DNA from: Welwitschia mirabilis
Lineage: Eukaryota; Gnetophyta; Gnetopsida; Welwitschiales
Length of the DNA stretch: 64,000 nucleotides
Direction: 5' to 3'
Assembly: GCA_051453625.1 (NCBI GenBank)
Contig: JBOZIK010000001.1
Span: 108,814,000-108,877,999 of the forward strand
The translations under genes and the position numbers were made by a program. The notes beneath the pieces were generated by a model. The model was given only the letters and a program-made list of their open reading frames with translations. It had not been told where the DNA came from and did no database searches. Positions 21,605-33,877 of this stretch are shown here, piece after piece (within the stretch, counting starts at the first letter, position 1; each line of letters starts with the position of its first letter).

Positions 21605-22600
21605 GACATGCTTAAGAGAATCATGGAAGCTCAAATGCAAATAAATAAAAGGCTTAACCAAACAAATTAGAGACTTGAGTGTGATATTCAATAGATTAAG
21701 TAAGATATTAAATAATTAATATAAGTCACTACTCAACTTTCTAATGCACTAGGAGAAGAAAACCTTCCTGTATTCCATGAATATATAAGCTTAGAAGACA
21801 TCAAAGGGACTCGTGAAACTAAAATCAACAACATCCAAATCTTATCCCTTAGGAATGAGGAAGAAAATCATGAATAAACCAATGATAAAAGCTAAGAGAA
21901 CCTTGACTTTGGGAATTTCTTAGAAAATGAATGTTTTCATGAATATAGACTATAATTTAGAGTAGGATTAAACACTTTAGATAATAATGATTAATCTATA
22001 ATAAGTGATAAAAATTTGAGAGAGCATAAAAATTTAAATGCTACACAATAGAGGATGAAAGTGACATTAATGAAATTAAGCATATCCTTGAATCTTAACC
22101 AATGTTACTTGAGAAACCTTATGAGAAAGAATCCCTTAAGAGCCTAAATTAAATTAAGGATGTTAGCCAAGATCTAATTCATAATGCATCCTATGAAGAG
22201 TTTTCACATTTTTTCAATAACATCTTGAGCTATTATGTTATTTTCATCTTTACTTATAGAGAAAGACTTGAATCTTAATGAGGATAACAAACCTTTTATA
22301 CCTTTCAAATCAATTACTAATATTTTTTGTGATGATCATTTATTTTCAGTGGTTTTTAATTCATCTTTTACTTCATATCAAAATCACATCTTACATGAGT
22401 TATTGAGTAAATAGGGATAGGCCAACAATTGAAAAATTTTTTATTACAAATAAATAAACTCTACTACTAATGTTAATATTCTTTCTAATTTTTTGGATTT
22501 ATGCATAAATATTTACAAGGATTCTATCTCATTTTAGCATGATATAATTTATTTTGACCCATAATTCAATCTTAGCATTCATTACTTTAAACCTTTAAAT
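21605..22600 (+). pseudogene. Unidentified degraded ORF block, copy 2
   Basis: Plus-strand copy of the 18420-19351 block, on the other side of the inverted gypsy fragment. A frame can be followed from about 21780 (LEDIKGTRETK, LSLRNEEENHE, FGNFLENECFH) to about 22620 (LLYLGKGLEK) if stops at TAA, TAG and TGA are read through; most stand where Gln or Trp would fit. Asn/Ser-rich, no domain recognised. The pair may be a duplication flanking the insertion, or two tandem elements. Function unknown. Confidence 0.45.
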
Positions 22601-24340
22601 TTGCTATACCTTGGTAAAGGCCTTGAAAAAATTTTTGTTTTATCATGTGCACTTAGATTATATTTTTCTTTTTTAGTTAAGAGTTTTCTTATAGAATAAA
22701 TTTTGATTTGCAAAAAAATTGCTAAAAAAATTTTTGCTTGATGCTCTTTCTTGTTTGAAATCTCATAAGCACTTCCACTTGTATATTCGTTACCTTAAGC
22801 ATTTTAAAATAGGAAATCTAGAATTTCACCCTTACCACCACATAAGGCATTAGTACCTCAAACCATACTTTCCATTCCTTTCATTTCCATTATTCTATTA
22901 AATAAACTTCATCAACCACCCTCCTTCTCACCTATTCAATGACCCTAGTTAATGATATTAAAAGAAATAAATCATTAATAAGTAATCACTTTGTCATAAT
23001 AATATAGGTAGAATTTAAGTTTATTTATGAGTTTTTAAGAAAAGGTTTTTTTAACTTACTATGGTTTATTTTTACTTAAGTTGTTCTAATGAAAAAACAA
23101 AGTTGAATTAAGGTGGAATTTACTTTTAGGCTAAAAGCATTTTTATGGGAATAAGAAGTGTCTTGATTAGACTAATGAGCTAATGAATCATTTATATGCA
23201 TCAAATTAATTAAATATAAGAAGGATGATTAAAAAGAAAATAAAAATATCTAACCTTTAAAAGCACATTATTTTATGATTAATTAAAATTGGATTTAGTT
23301 AACTACATCTAGGCTATGAATGCTCATGATAATGCATCTCTAATGAATTAATTTATGACATTTTAAATTGAATTAGGGCTAGAAATACTCGCTAGTAACG
23401 TATCATTGACTCCTTTATAAATCAATTTTACATAAAGTCTTGAAAGTCTAAACATAATGAGTTTAAATGTAAGGACTGATAGTCTAAACATAAGGGACTA
23501 GTACAAAGTGAATTATAGTAGAAAAAATAGAGTCTAAATGTGAAGAAGGATAAGGAATAATAAAGGAATTATCCTACTAATATAAACCAATTTATGGGAA
23601 ATACTTTAACATATTGCATGGTCTTTGCAAATTCAAAAGAATTAGTTCTTTGATCTAGATAGGAAGTAATAGCAGATGTTCATCAACTCTTTGCTCACAA
23701 AACTTCATCTGATTCTCAATAAAAAGCCAGTAAAAAAACAAGTGATCATGAAGACAGGTGAAAAATATAAGCACAGAGAGGAACACATTTCAGAAATGAA
23801 AAAAATATCTAAAATGGATGAATAAATAAATTAAAAAACAAATAAACAGAGAGGGCAAGAAACATGAATGGAGAGAGAAATGCAAAAGGGAATAAAAAGA
23901 TAAAAAACACCGAAATAATAAAAATAGTTAAAGAAATGCAAAGTAGGAGTAAGTTCCCTTGGAGAAATGCAAAGAAAACTAGGTCTAAAATACCAAGAAG
24001 GAGCAGCAAAAGTAATAAATTTATTCATAGTAACATAAAAGAATAAAAGTAAGTGAAAAAACGTAACTTGACAAAAGTCTAATGGAAGATTTACACAAAA
24101 GAAAAAACCAACATTGCATGTAACCAATAAAAAAAAATGCATTTATATAGCAGAAAACATTGATGCATATAAAAAGAAAATATGAAGCACATAAACCCTT
24201 GAATGTAACTAACTCTTCTAAATGATGTAAGGTAGATAGCATATCATATTTTAACATTGTCATGTAGCAAGGACTAGTAAATCCTTTGAATAATTTCAAA
24301 GATACTAATTCTTCTAATGAGACTAAACCTTTTAGTATAA
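22601..24340. other. AT-rich stretch without recognised gene
   Basis: Probably continued interior of the plus-strand gypsy element. From about 23690 to 24140 the plus strand is purine-rich, which creates long Phe/Leu-rich minus-strand frames (24299-23809) and a short basic plus-strand frame (23864-24046). None has a recognisable motif and I treat them as compositional. Confidence 0.4.
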
Positions 24341-24389
24341 AATTTGGTCTACATGAAGATATTTGTGATAAAATAATAAATACCTTTAA

Positions 24390-24850
24390 ATAACTATATG
24401 TTATTGGATTTTTAACTAGAAGAATCCCTTTAGTAAGATATTTTTAGGATTAGATTAAAAAATAGTGGGTTTTAAAAAACATTTATGTCAGTTTTGTTTT
24501 GAATATAACTAGAGGCCTTTTTCCTCTTTACATTTGAAACTATGAAAATGATAGACTAGGATAAACAATAACTTATTTGGAATGTTTATGACTGTTATCT
24601 TATTCTTAAATCATGGGTGGAGAATTTTAATATAGAAAAATAAAATCCAAAGTAATATTCTAGTTTGGATCAAGTTTTTAGGAATTTCATCACATTTAAC
24701 TACTCTTGTTAACATTCTAACATCAAAATTTGGATAAGTCCTTGACATGGGATCTTATTTTGGTATCCGGACTTGTCCATCCAGAAGGGTATATATCAGT
24801 TTGGACTTACTTAAGCCTTTCCTTAGAAAAAAATTAAATTTAAAGTTAAA
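24390..24850 (+). pseudogene. LINE ORF1 remnant (DUF4283-like)
   Basis: Plant LINE ORF1 proteins carry a DUF4283 RNA-binding-type domain. Visible anchors: GFLTRRIPL (24404-24430), matching the usual G(Y/F)xxGRRIP start; a central piece with WVLKNIYVSFV; and LVWIKFLGISSHL (24660-24698), matching the usual (P)VWVKLxxIPxxLW motif. Multiple frameshifts between these anchors. I did not find the zinc knuckle that often follows, and Lys/Glu-rich frames from 24950 to 25180 may be the ORF1 C-terminus. Confidence 0.65.
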
Positions 24851-25447
24851 GGAAATAAATATGTTTAAAAAATACTCTATTTAACTCTACCTAGAAGTGC
24901 TACTATTATAAAAACCCAATCATATGCAAGCTTGATGCCCCAAACTGTTAGCCAAACTAGAAGAAGAGAAACTATGAGTAGAAAAAGTGGCAAATAAACT
25001 TAAGAATAAAGGTCTTGAATTATATGTTCCAACTAAATCAATAAAAAATATCCCTAACTTAGGAAATCATGATAAACTCATGAAGTATGGTTTCTCTTCA
25101 TATGAAGCTAAAATATCCAAACATAGTTTAGATAATGCCTTGTCTCAACAAGTGGAGGAATTATAGAATATTATGCTAGAAGTTTTAAATCAAAATGTAG
25201 ATGAAATAAGCAATCCCTCTTCTTAGGTAACTTCTACCCATACAATGGATCCAAAGATTTATGCTTTTATTATCAAAGAAAAAACCTTTTCAAATGTTAG
25301 AAGAAAATTAGGATTGATAAGAACTACTCATGCTAAGGATATTCATCTATGAAGAATAAGTAGACCTATCATGAATAGCTTTGAATCAGTTAATTCTTTT
25401 AAGTAATTAGAAGTAGATAATGCTTCATAAAATAATTCAATATGAAT

Positions 25448-28400
25448 TATATCTCGTAGAATATATGGAATCTTTCAAATCCACTTAAAAAAAGAATAAT
25501 ATATGATCACATTTTGACCAAACATTTTAATGTTGTCTTTCTATAGAAAGTTAAAATCCAAGGTTTTTTTCTTGAGAGCTTTTATTGTAATTATTTTACT
25601 GATGAGTGATACATTACTATCAATCATGAAAATCATAAAAGGAGAGAAACTCTTATCCTTTATAAAAATTAAAATAACCATGTAATAGATTCTGGTAGAG
25701 ATCATAATGAGAGCTATGTTTCAATGCAAATCAATTATTTGAATCATATCTTTAGCTTAATTTATATTTATACTCCTTGATAAAGCTATGAATGAACTAT
25801 TTTATGGAATTAAATTGCTCAAATTTTACCAGAGGCTATATGGATTATAACTGGAGATTTTAATATGGTTGAAAATTCTTGAAATAAAAAAGGAGGCAGA
25901 GTTGGGGGATTAGATTTCTTAGAATTATTATCTTGGTTTTTAGTTAAAACAAGTTTAATATTTAGGATGGTAACTAAAATTATAAAAAAATCTAGCAACT
26001 TAAGATGGTTTACTTAGAATGATGTTCAAATAGATAATGACTATGTATCTTCTTACCTTAACTGAGCCCATTTATCTCATAATAACTTAGTTTAATTTTA
26101 TTTAAAAAAGGATTACCAGTTAAAGTAGAGTATTCTTAGGTTTTATCTAATCACTTATTAATTTTATGATATCTTTAAAATTACATTAATTCATCTTGCC
26201 TTCGAGTTTTTTTTTTTTTTGGATTTTTTTTTACACAATAATTCCTTAGGAAATATCATTCTTTTCTTTTAGAATTTATCTCCAAGGCCTGTATACAATG
26301 CTAGATGGATTAACTAGTGGAATAATGGCTCTATTAGAATATAATTCTTAATAAAATACTTTGAAAATAACTTAGTTAAAAATACTTAGAATTACAAAAA
26401 TAAACTTATTTCTCAAGTCCAAACTTTTAAATCTAGAGTTAATGCAGGAAATGGTTTGAACTCTAACTTTTTTCTTTCTTTAAGCTAAAGATAGATTACA
26501 CCAAATTGAATATCATGAGATTTATGGATGTCTCTTTTTTCATGCCTTCATATGAGTGATTAGGATTTTCCAAAATTTTTTCATTCTTTAAAGGGAGATG
26601 CTTCCTCTTTCTGAATAGACATCAATTGCTCAGCTAATGGTTTATATGATACTCAAAAGATATTCTCTCAGCATTTTAATCTTACTTTTATAGCATCTTT
26701 GAGAAATGATTTATTTGTTTAGAAAGTCTAAATATTTACCTTAATGCAACTTCTCCTTTTGATAGATCTATCTTTGGAGAAAACACTCATTAATCAAAGA
26801 ATGAGCTTCCTATTCATTTCCATCAATTAAGAAATAGAAAAACTCTAGGTTTGCATGGCTTCCTAGTAGTATTCTTTAAATATTTTTGAAGATATATAAG
26901 TGATGATGCTTACTAGGTTTATTTAGAAGATCTTAAAAATGATTCCTTAAGAAAAAATCTAAATATAGGCATTGTTAAACTAATTTCTAACTCTAGTGAT
27001 GATTCCCTTATTAATAGTTGAAGACCTATTACTCTGATAAATATTCTCTACAAAATTATTACCAAAGCCATAGCTAATAGGACAAAGAATTTTCTCCTTA
27101 ATCTTATCAGAAAGGAGCAAACAAGTTTTGTAAAAAATAAATATATTTTAGGCAATGTCATTACAACTATAAAAAGAATGAGTTAGGCTTCTACTTAATT
27201 TTAAAAAGTTATCTTACTAAAATTAAACTTTTTAAAAGCATATAATAAACTAGATTTGGATCTATTTCTTGTTCCTTATCAAGCATCATCATTTTGGGAA
27301 TGTTTTTAAAGATCATATTAAAATGTTTTTTTTTAGATGCAAGCTCTTATATTTGTATCAATGATCAAGTCTCTTCTCATTTCAAGTTGGGTAGAGATAT
27401 TAAATAGGTATGTCTTTTAGTATCTTATATTTTTATTATTGTAGTAGATTTGTTGGGAATCATACTTAATGATAAAAATCAAACCTCTTTTTCTAATGGA
27501 ATCTTACTTCCTAATGGTTCTAAAGTTCTTTACAGCCAATTTGCTAATGATACTTTCTTACTTCTATAAGAGAGTGAACAAAATTTACAAGTTGTGTTTG
27601 ATGTGGTTTTTATTTATTATAAGGAATCTACTTCCAAACATAATATGAACAAAACTCAAGCTATATGATTAATAATTTCCATTTTAGATGGCTTATTTCT
27701 ATAGATAAGTTTTTTTTTTTGGATTCCATTAGCTCTTCAAGACACTCCAAAGTTTCTTTGGCAAAATGTGATTAATAAGATATAAAATAAAATTCTTAAA
27801 TGAGCCTCTAAGCCTCTTTCTTTAGTAGAAATATTGATTATAAAACACATTTTAAGTGCCATTCCACTTTATTATGTTTCTTTTATGGCTCCTTCTAAAA
27901 AGGATACAAATTCCATTAATAAGATCCTCCATTACCACCTTTGAGAAGATAATGAAAATCATAAATCTTTCCATTGTGTGGCTTGAAATTTTTTTCTTTT
28001 TAGACAAAAATAATAAAGGATTTAACATCCTATCCATTTCTATGCAAGAAAATATTTAATAATTTAAATAGATTTTTTATTCTTTTTAAGGAAATAAAGC
28101 GTAAAAATTCTTTATAGACATTAATTTTCTAAAGAAAAAGTTTCTTCTACACCTTATTAGAATGAATTTGACTAGAGTAATTCAATAGTAACTAAAGCAA
28201 ACATTAAGATTTAAGGATCTTTTCTCTTCTAGCACATCTAAAAATATTGGAATAAAGTTAAGATCTACCTTACCTGAAAGCCTTAAAGACTCTCTCAAGT
28301 AAATTTGAATCTTTACTCTCTTTGGTGGTCCTTAGCTTTTGATCTCAACTTTTTATCATTAGCTTAAAACTTCAAGATCAGAGCTAGAGCACTTATGCAA

Positions 28401-28900
28401 AAATTTTCTTTTACATACAAAACAACTAGTAGCCAATAATTAAGAATCTCCTTCCTTTAATTTGCAAACTTATAAGGCCAAAGAATAGTTTCAAATAAGA
28501 GATCTCCCCTTTCTCCGATATGTGGAATTCATCTTAAAAAATTACAATTGACTAAATAAAAAATAATTCATGGATGAATGAATGAAGCTAGAAAAATGAT
28601 TAAAAAATGTGTTATTTCTATTTTTCAAAGGCTTAGGTTTGATTGGAAAAAGGGTCTAACCTCCAAACTTGTATGAATAAGAAATGGAATATAGATTGGT
28701 TAGAAGACAAATGGAAAGCCTTGTTTCAAAAATTATAAAAATCTAAAGCTCAATCTAAGCTTAATATTTTCTTTTGATCTCTTTTACATCAAGGATTACC
28801 AATTAGTAGACAGGTTCAACATAATGGGGCTATCCCCATATAATTCCTAATTTGTAACATTAATAAATCCATTTAGCATGTTTTTTGAAAATGTTAAAAG
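25448..28900 (+). pseudogene. LINE ORF2 remnant: endonuclease, RT, C-terminal region
   Basis: EN starts near 25459 with NIWNLSNPLKKR (family: W(N)xRGLNxxxK). The EN catalytic region TGDFNMVEN lies at 25850-25876, followed at once by TGA where the family has Trp. RT begins near 26806 with GLHGFLVVFFKYF, then RPITLINILYKII and AIANR (27025-27085). The palm motif is FAND at 27540-27551 instead of (F/Y)ADD, removing one catalytic Asp. After RT, LSAIPLYYVSFM (27850-27890) and, near 28770-28840, a WSLLHQGLPISRQVQ segment mark the connector and start of the zf-RVT region. Stops at TAG, TAA and TGA mostly replace family Trp or Gln. Confidence 0.85.
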
Positions 28901-29400
28901 GCTAAGAAAATATGTTTTTGACTTTTCAGCATGTTTGACATGACTTTTACTTATTCATTTTCTATTCTTCTATGACATATTCTTAGAAATTAGCTTAGTG
29001 AGGGTTGGCATATTTTACTTCTAGAAAGTGTCCTTTTTTTAGAAGTGTCATTGTCAAGCTTTATTTCAAGGTAACCAGATTGCCACTTTTACTATAGGAG
29101 AGATCAACTTATCATTTTTTTTTTTTAGTAAAGCTATAATACAAGGCTATCAAAGGAGTTTTAAGAAAGTGTGTTTTCTTCATTAGACTTGTATTTGATA
29201 CCTCAAGAATCACCCTTAACACCCCAATGTTTAGCTCTATTAGAAGGAGATGTAATAATACTAAAAGTTCAATTAGATTGAAATGCTTAAAACAAGGAAT
29301 AATACATGATTATAGAAAAGGAAGAATTGAAATGAAAAAGGTGGAATTGGGAGATTCTTTTTATGATTATGTCTCTTTAAGTTATATAATTGGATATTTT

Positions 29401-30600
29401 ACTTAACTAATTTTTCACTACTCATAGATTTACTTAGAGGATATCTTATTTTTATGATATTATAATCCTTTTAAATTTATAATAAAATGCATAAAATTTT
29501 TAATAAATGTGGTTATTAATTTAGGTGATCTATCTTTTCAATTTATGGATAATGGATCTTTTAATTAGATTACATGTTTTGATGTTCCCTAAAAATTGAA
29601 TTTTAATTTAGATCTTGCATTACACTATTTTTCCTAAATACATTGATCATTAACATTTACTAGCATTATAGTTATATTGTTTTCAAAATCCTTGTATAAA
29701 ATTCCCTATCTTTGTAACTTTGAAAATAAAGTTGAATTTTTATTGGGGATATGACATGTGTTTTTATAAAATTTTTTTATTTTAATGCCTTAAATTATTA
29801 AAAATTGATAAAAAACCATTAAAAAATGTTATGTCATTTCCTTACTATTTTTCACTTGTTTAATTTTTCTATGATACCATTTCTTCATCACTTTTTACCA
29901 GTGATTAAATAGTCGGCAAGAGTAAAAAATTGGCAATGTCAAAAAAAGAATCGGGTCATTGAGTCAAAGACTAGTCAAAAAAAAAGTCAGCTTAAAAAAT
30001 ATTAAAAAAATCATTTTTCTTTAATGCTAATAATGTAATACATTAGTGATCACTTTTTGGAAAAAATAAATGTAATCATGTGAAACTTTGTATGACTAGT
30101 TAATATAAGCAACATACTAACATGAGACTTATGAATTATGAGTTAGGTTTCTAATTATCAATAAAGTGTTATTGCGATAAAAAGATAAACAACTACCGGA
30201 ATCTCATTATGTATCAAATTAGAAGGGAAATATCACCATGTTATTAGACTGTTATTACAACACAGTGGGAGGAGAAGGAACAAGGAGGAGAAGTTTGTAG
30301 CCTACCAAGTTCTGTTTTGGAACTATATAAAATATATTTTATCATTTTTTTCATTTATGCATAAGTTGTAAAATGGTCATAGGACACTCTAATAATAAAA
30401 TAACAACATTTTTAAGGCATATGCAATCTTCTCTAGCTATTTTCATCTAAAGGGTAATTTGAGTGCTATGGAAAACCTTACACACATTTGTTATTGATTG
30501 TGAGGTAATATGAAAGCCTATGCAAAAAACTATCAATAATCTCTAGAGAATCTGTACATTGGTTTGTATTTTGTAGTATTCATTTGTCTGAATGTCCTTA
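29401..30600. other. AT-rich spacer after the LINE
   Basis: No gene recognised. A group of GTC-containing motifs (AGTCGGCAAG, TTGGCAATG, GACTAGTC) between 29910 and 30000 slightly resembles the hairpin motif at 31635, which could mean the two lie at opposite ends of one unit. Confidence 0.35.
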
Positions 30601-31985
30601 GCTAGTTATTAATTATCGATTATTTATGGGAATTTCTATAACCATCTTCCAAGTTATTTGCTTCATCCTTTGTCTACGGCACGAAGCCAAGACTATCATT
30701 TGTTTGCCATGGATTAACGTTAAAGACCTGGCCACAGACTCAAGTTGCTATGAAAAAAAGCTGAGTGTATGTGTGCATTAACCTTTTAACAACATTTTTT
30801 GGTTGATAAGCACACTATTTTGTGAGAAGGCCTCAGAGTTAAATGTTTCAGAAACACACTTTAAGTGCATCATTGTAGGTTTTAGAAAAGAAAAGGGGGG
30901 CTGGTTCCTAGCGATGAGAAACACTAATGCCATTTCTTCTTGACCATTACCCACACTACTCTAATCCATTAGTGGATTTTTTTTTGGCCTGCGGATTCAT
31001 TTTGAGCATTGAGGAGGAGGATATTATTGCTAAGAAAGTATAGTGTTTAACCTTCAAAGCTGCTCTTGAAATTATTTCATCGATTCATTTTTAAAAGGGA
31101 ACCTCACTCAATCTAACAAATGCCCAATCAATAAAATGCTAGTCCAAAAATATTGTTGCTCATTAATATGATTGAATCATGTGTTTTTATACCAATGTTT
31201 TAGTTTCTTAAGCATTTTCCCTTATCATTTAAGTTCTGATGCATGTTACGAACACCATTCCTTCCTATTTCTTGAATAAATGCTTTTCCTCCAGCATTGC
31301 CCCATTACCGTCTTGAACTTCAAACACCAGAAAATGCATTGTTGAGTGCAATCAAAGGGGAGTTCCTGAATTGGTCACAAATGCAGAGCTGATTGACCAC
31401 TTCATGCCTGTTAGCTATTTGCAATTCACATGCCTGTTCGCGTTCACACCAAAGAAAATGTGTTTTCTCCCTTCATTGCAATAAAGCACAAATAAACTGA
31501 GTTCAACCACGCCGACTGTATTTTCTTCTTTTTGCATAAGTCAGTGCTCAATCACAGCTATGTCAAGTAGTGACTAATTGCCATCAAGCGCCACTAACTT
31601 GTAGAATGATTGAGAAATAGTTGTTTGTAAAAAGTAGTGGCGACTCATTGCCTAGACGGCAACCAGTCGCTACCAATTTAAATAATGCTTTTTACTAAGG
31701 AACCAGTAAAAGACTAATTAAGGCATGTATTTGCATGCTAAAATTTGCACTCTAAGAAAGTATACTTAATTAATTTAACATAGGGAAAGACACTTAATTT
31801 ATTGATTTATCATAAAATGACATCTCTTATCCTTTTTATCATGTTTTCATGATATTATGAGTTTCCCACTAACATTAGCAGGTATATTATTATCTTTTAA
31901 AGAACATGTAAAAACATGAAAGAAATCTAGTAAATAATACAAGTGCCATTTACTAGAACTACTGGCGCCATTAGCCTTTTCCATG
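30601..31985. other. CpG-rich, less decayed island without recognised gene
   Basis: Around 20 CG dinucleotides can be counted in 1.4 kb (for example near 30678, 30718, 30915, 30995, 31248, 31308, 31438, 31508, 31588 and 31640-31670), while neighbouring kilobases have very few. GC content is visibly higher. No long ORF, and no motif recognised on either strand. It may be a younger insertion or single-copy sequence captured inside the nest. Confidence 0.6.
31635..31675. repeat. Imperfect hairpin with GGCGACT/AGTCGC arms
   Basis: Arm TAGTGGCGACTCATTGCC (31635-31652), loop TAGAC, arm GGCAACCAGTCGCTACCA (31658-31675); 14 of 18 positions pair. A related motif, TAGTGACTAATTGCC...GCGCCACTAACTT, lies at 31568-31600. 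Such palindromes are common near ends of some plant DNA transposons, but no terminal repeats were found. Confidence 0.7.
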
Positions 31986-32049
31986 TTCCTATAAGGCTTT
32001 CAGGAATTAAACACTTTACATTTATTGGCTTAATCAGACATAAATTAGA

Positions 32050-33023
32050 TTTAATCTTAAACTCTAGTGATACATGGTAGAAGTACAAATTGATACATCA
32101 TAGTGATATGTGGTAGAATAAGGATGATCAAGGTAAATATACATGACATGGAATCCATTGACAACATAATTAGTGGTAAAAGGACACATCATCACCATGC
32201 TTATAGTTAAAGACAAATCATCTTTCTTTATGGCTACATGGTAAATACATTTGTAACTTTTTTCATTTGTAACTACCCTTAAGTAACCCCCATTATGTGA
32301 CTGCCATCTAATACATAAAGAAAACATCTAATGTAATCACATTTATACCCCTCTAAGTCTTCCTTCATCTATAAAATGGCCTTAGCACCCCATTGTAAAC
32401 ATTTTTTGATTGGATTAACGTGTAAAGGACTTGTAGTCTAGGATGTCATAGTGCTCTAATACTCTTTCTTGAGCGTAGAATGATTCAAGGCTAGTTAAGG
32501 AGTCATTATTCTTCTTCTTCTTCATTTATGTAACGTATATTTATTTTATATTTAGTATAATAATTAGTTTAAGACCTTTCATTATTAATGCACAAATTTA
32601 TTTGATATTTGCAATATTTAAGTAGGATCAATTCTAGAATTAGTTTAAACTCTTTAATTTCTATTACACATTAATTTAGAATAAGAAATATTTAGATAGA
32701 ACTAATTGTAAGTGTGTTTCATACTTTTATTATTATTGCACATTAACTTGACATTAGCAACTTTAACTTTTGGGATATAGAAATCATTATAGCAAAGAAG
32801 AATGATTGGATGAATCACTAGATCCTTAAAGCATTTTTATTCCCTTGCGTCATCTACTAAAGATTACGTCTTATTAAACTTTCAATTTTAGTTTTGTTTG
32901 ATTTATTATTACAACTACAATTTTCATGTTTTTTGATTAAATTTACCACATATATTCCTATGGAAGAATGATAACTAAGTGCAAACTCAGTTTTAAATCC
33001 ATATCACTGCAAAGCTATAATCA
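32050..33023 (+). mobile_element. Second LTR of the Tat/Athila-like element (3' or solo)
   Basis: Matches the 5' LTR at 16435-17253 from about 32277 to its end at 33023, where CTATAATCA gives a canonical terminal CA. Unlike the first LTR it is not followed by a primer binding site, so it is a 3' LTR or a solo LTR. With the 5' LTR it would bracket a roughly 16-kb element, much of it later insertions. The start is uncertain: TGATACATGG near 32069 is a candidate, but no purine tract precedes it. A long minus-strand frame (32327-32064) lies in U3 and is not a gene. Confidence 0.65.
32370..32377 (+). promoter_or_regulatory. LTR TATA box
   Basis: TATAAAAT followed by GGCCTTA, aligned with the box at 16528. 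Confidence 0.55.
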
Positions 33024-33877
33024 TAAGGACCATCTTATTCCTTTGTCATGATTAACCAATAATTCTTGTAAATTTTCTTTTATATGAAGAAATAAATAAA
33101 AAAGAAATCAAAGAAAAATTAAGATAATCATTAAATATATATCTTGAATCCTCAAGAGGTAAGTCCATATCAAGAGAAGAATCATTTTTAAGATTAACAT
33201 ATGAATCAAAATCAAAGAAAGAAAGAGAAAGGTGAAAATTATTTTCTCATAGAAAGGAGGATAGGTATCATCATCAAGACTTTTGAACAAATCTACTCCT
33301 TTTAAATCATTATGTTTCTTCATGGTATTTATAATATTTAAATCAATGATTATGTTTTAAAAAAATCATAATATCCTTTTTAGAATTGTTAAGAGTATTA
33401 CAAATAGCAAGAAAAGATCTTTCTAGAGATTAGAATGGTATGACTTCTAGTTTATTCCATCTTCAAAAATACAAAGTTAATAGAAATGTAGCAATCTTAT
33501 ACTTAAATAATCACATCCTCTACTATGTCCTAAGCTCATTTTAAATATTTATTAGATAATTAAAATTGGAGTTTGGTATTTTTAATATCATTTAAAAAAA
33601 GTACCTTATAGACACTAAAAGGTAGTAATCTTATACTTAAATAATCACATCCTCTACTATACCCAGTTGTAATGTCTATGATATAGATCATCTTAGATAT
33701 TTGTACTTTGGATAATTTGGTTTTGAATAATAGCATTAGTTTATTGGGAAAAGAAGGCTTTAATTTTCACATTCATCCTTCTTTTAATAGTACATAGATC
33801 TTTCAAGAATTTAGCATATGAAGGTACTTATTTAATAGCTTCTAAAAGAGAGATATTGATCTTAACTTTTTGGAAAA
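33024..33877. other. Unassigned AT-rich sequence right of the LTR
   Basis: No recognised gene. A minus-strand frame (33323-33108) shows no motif. Contains the 38-bp direct repeat described separately and ends in a sized gap. Confidence 0.4.
33489..33660 (+). repeat. 38-bp direct repeat, 134 bp apart
   Basis: 33489-33526 and 33623-33660 are identical except one C/T (TAGYAATCTTATACTTAAAT...CATCCTCTACTAT), with an unrelated spacer. Confidence 0.95.

Larger units (their letters stand above)
24341..29400 (+). mobile_element. Near full-length LINE, plus strand, second family
   Basis: Non-LTR element with ORF1 (DUF4283-like) and ORF2 (EN, RT, C-terminal region) in the correct order over about 5 kb. 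It differs from the 1-9661 LINEs: the EN motif reads GDFNMVE rather than GDFNCI, and RT residues around the fingers differ. It lies inside the plus-strand Tat/Athila-like element between the duplicated ORF block and the second LTR. Ends are approximate: no target duplication was found and the 3' A-rich tail is not clear. Dense with stops. Confidence 0.8.

Noticed and set aside
23809-24299. Overlapping Phe/Leu-rich minus-strand ORFs resembling membrane proteins
   Set aside because: The plus strand is purine-rich here, so hydrophobic codons arise from composition; no family motif or start context.
27852-28059. Two overlapping ORFs on opposite strands
   Set aside because: The plus-strand one is a fragment of the LINE post-RT region already annotated; the minus-strand one is its shadow.
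31963-31976. TGGCGCCATTAGCC, resembling the tRNA-Asp primer binding site
   Set aside because: No LTR end before it and the GGGGA half is missing; likely coincidence.
32064-32327. 87-residue minus-strand ORF
   Set aside because: Lies in the U3 of an LTR and shows no motif.
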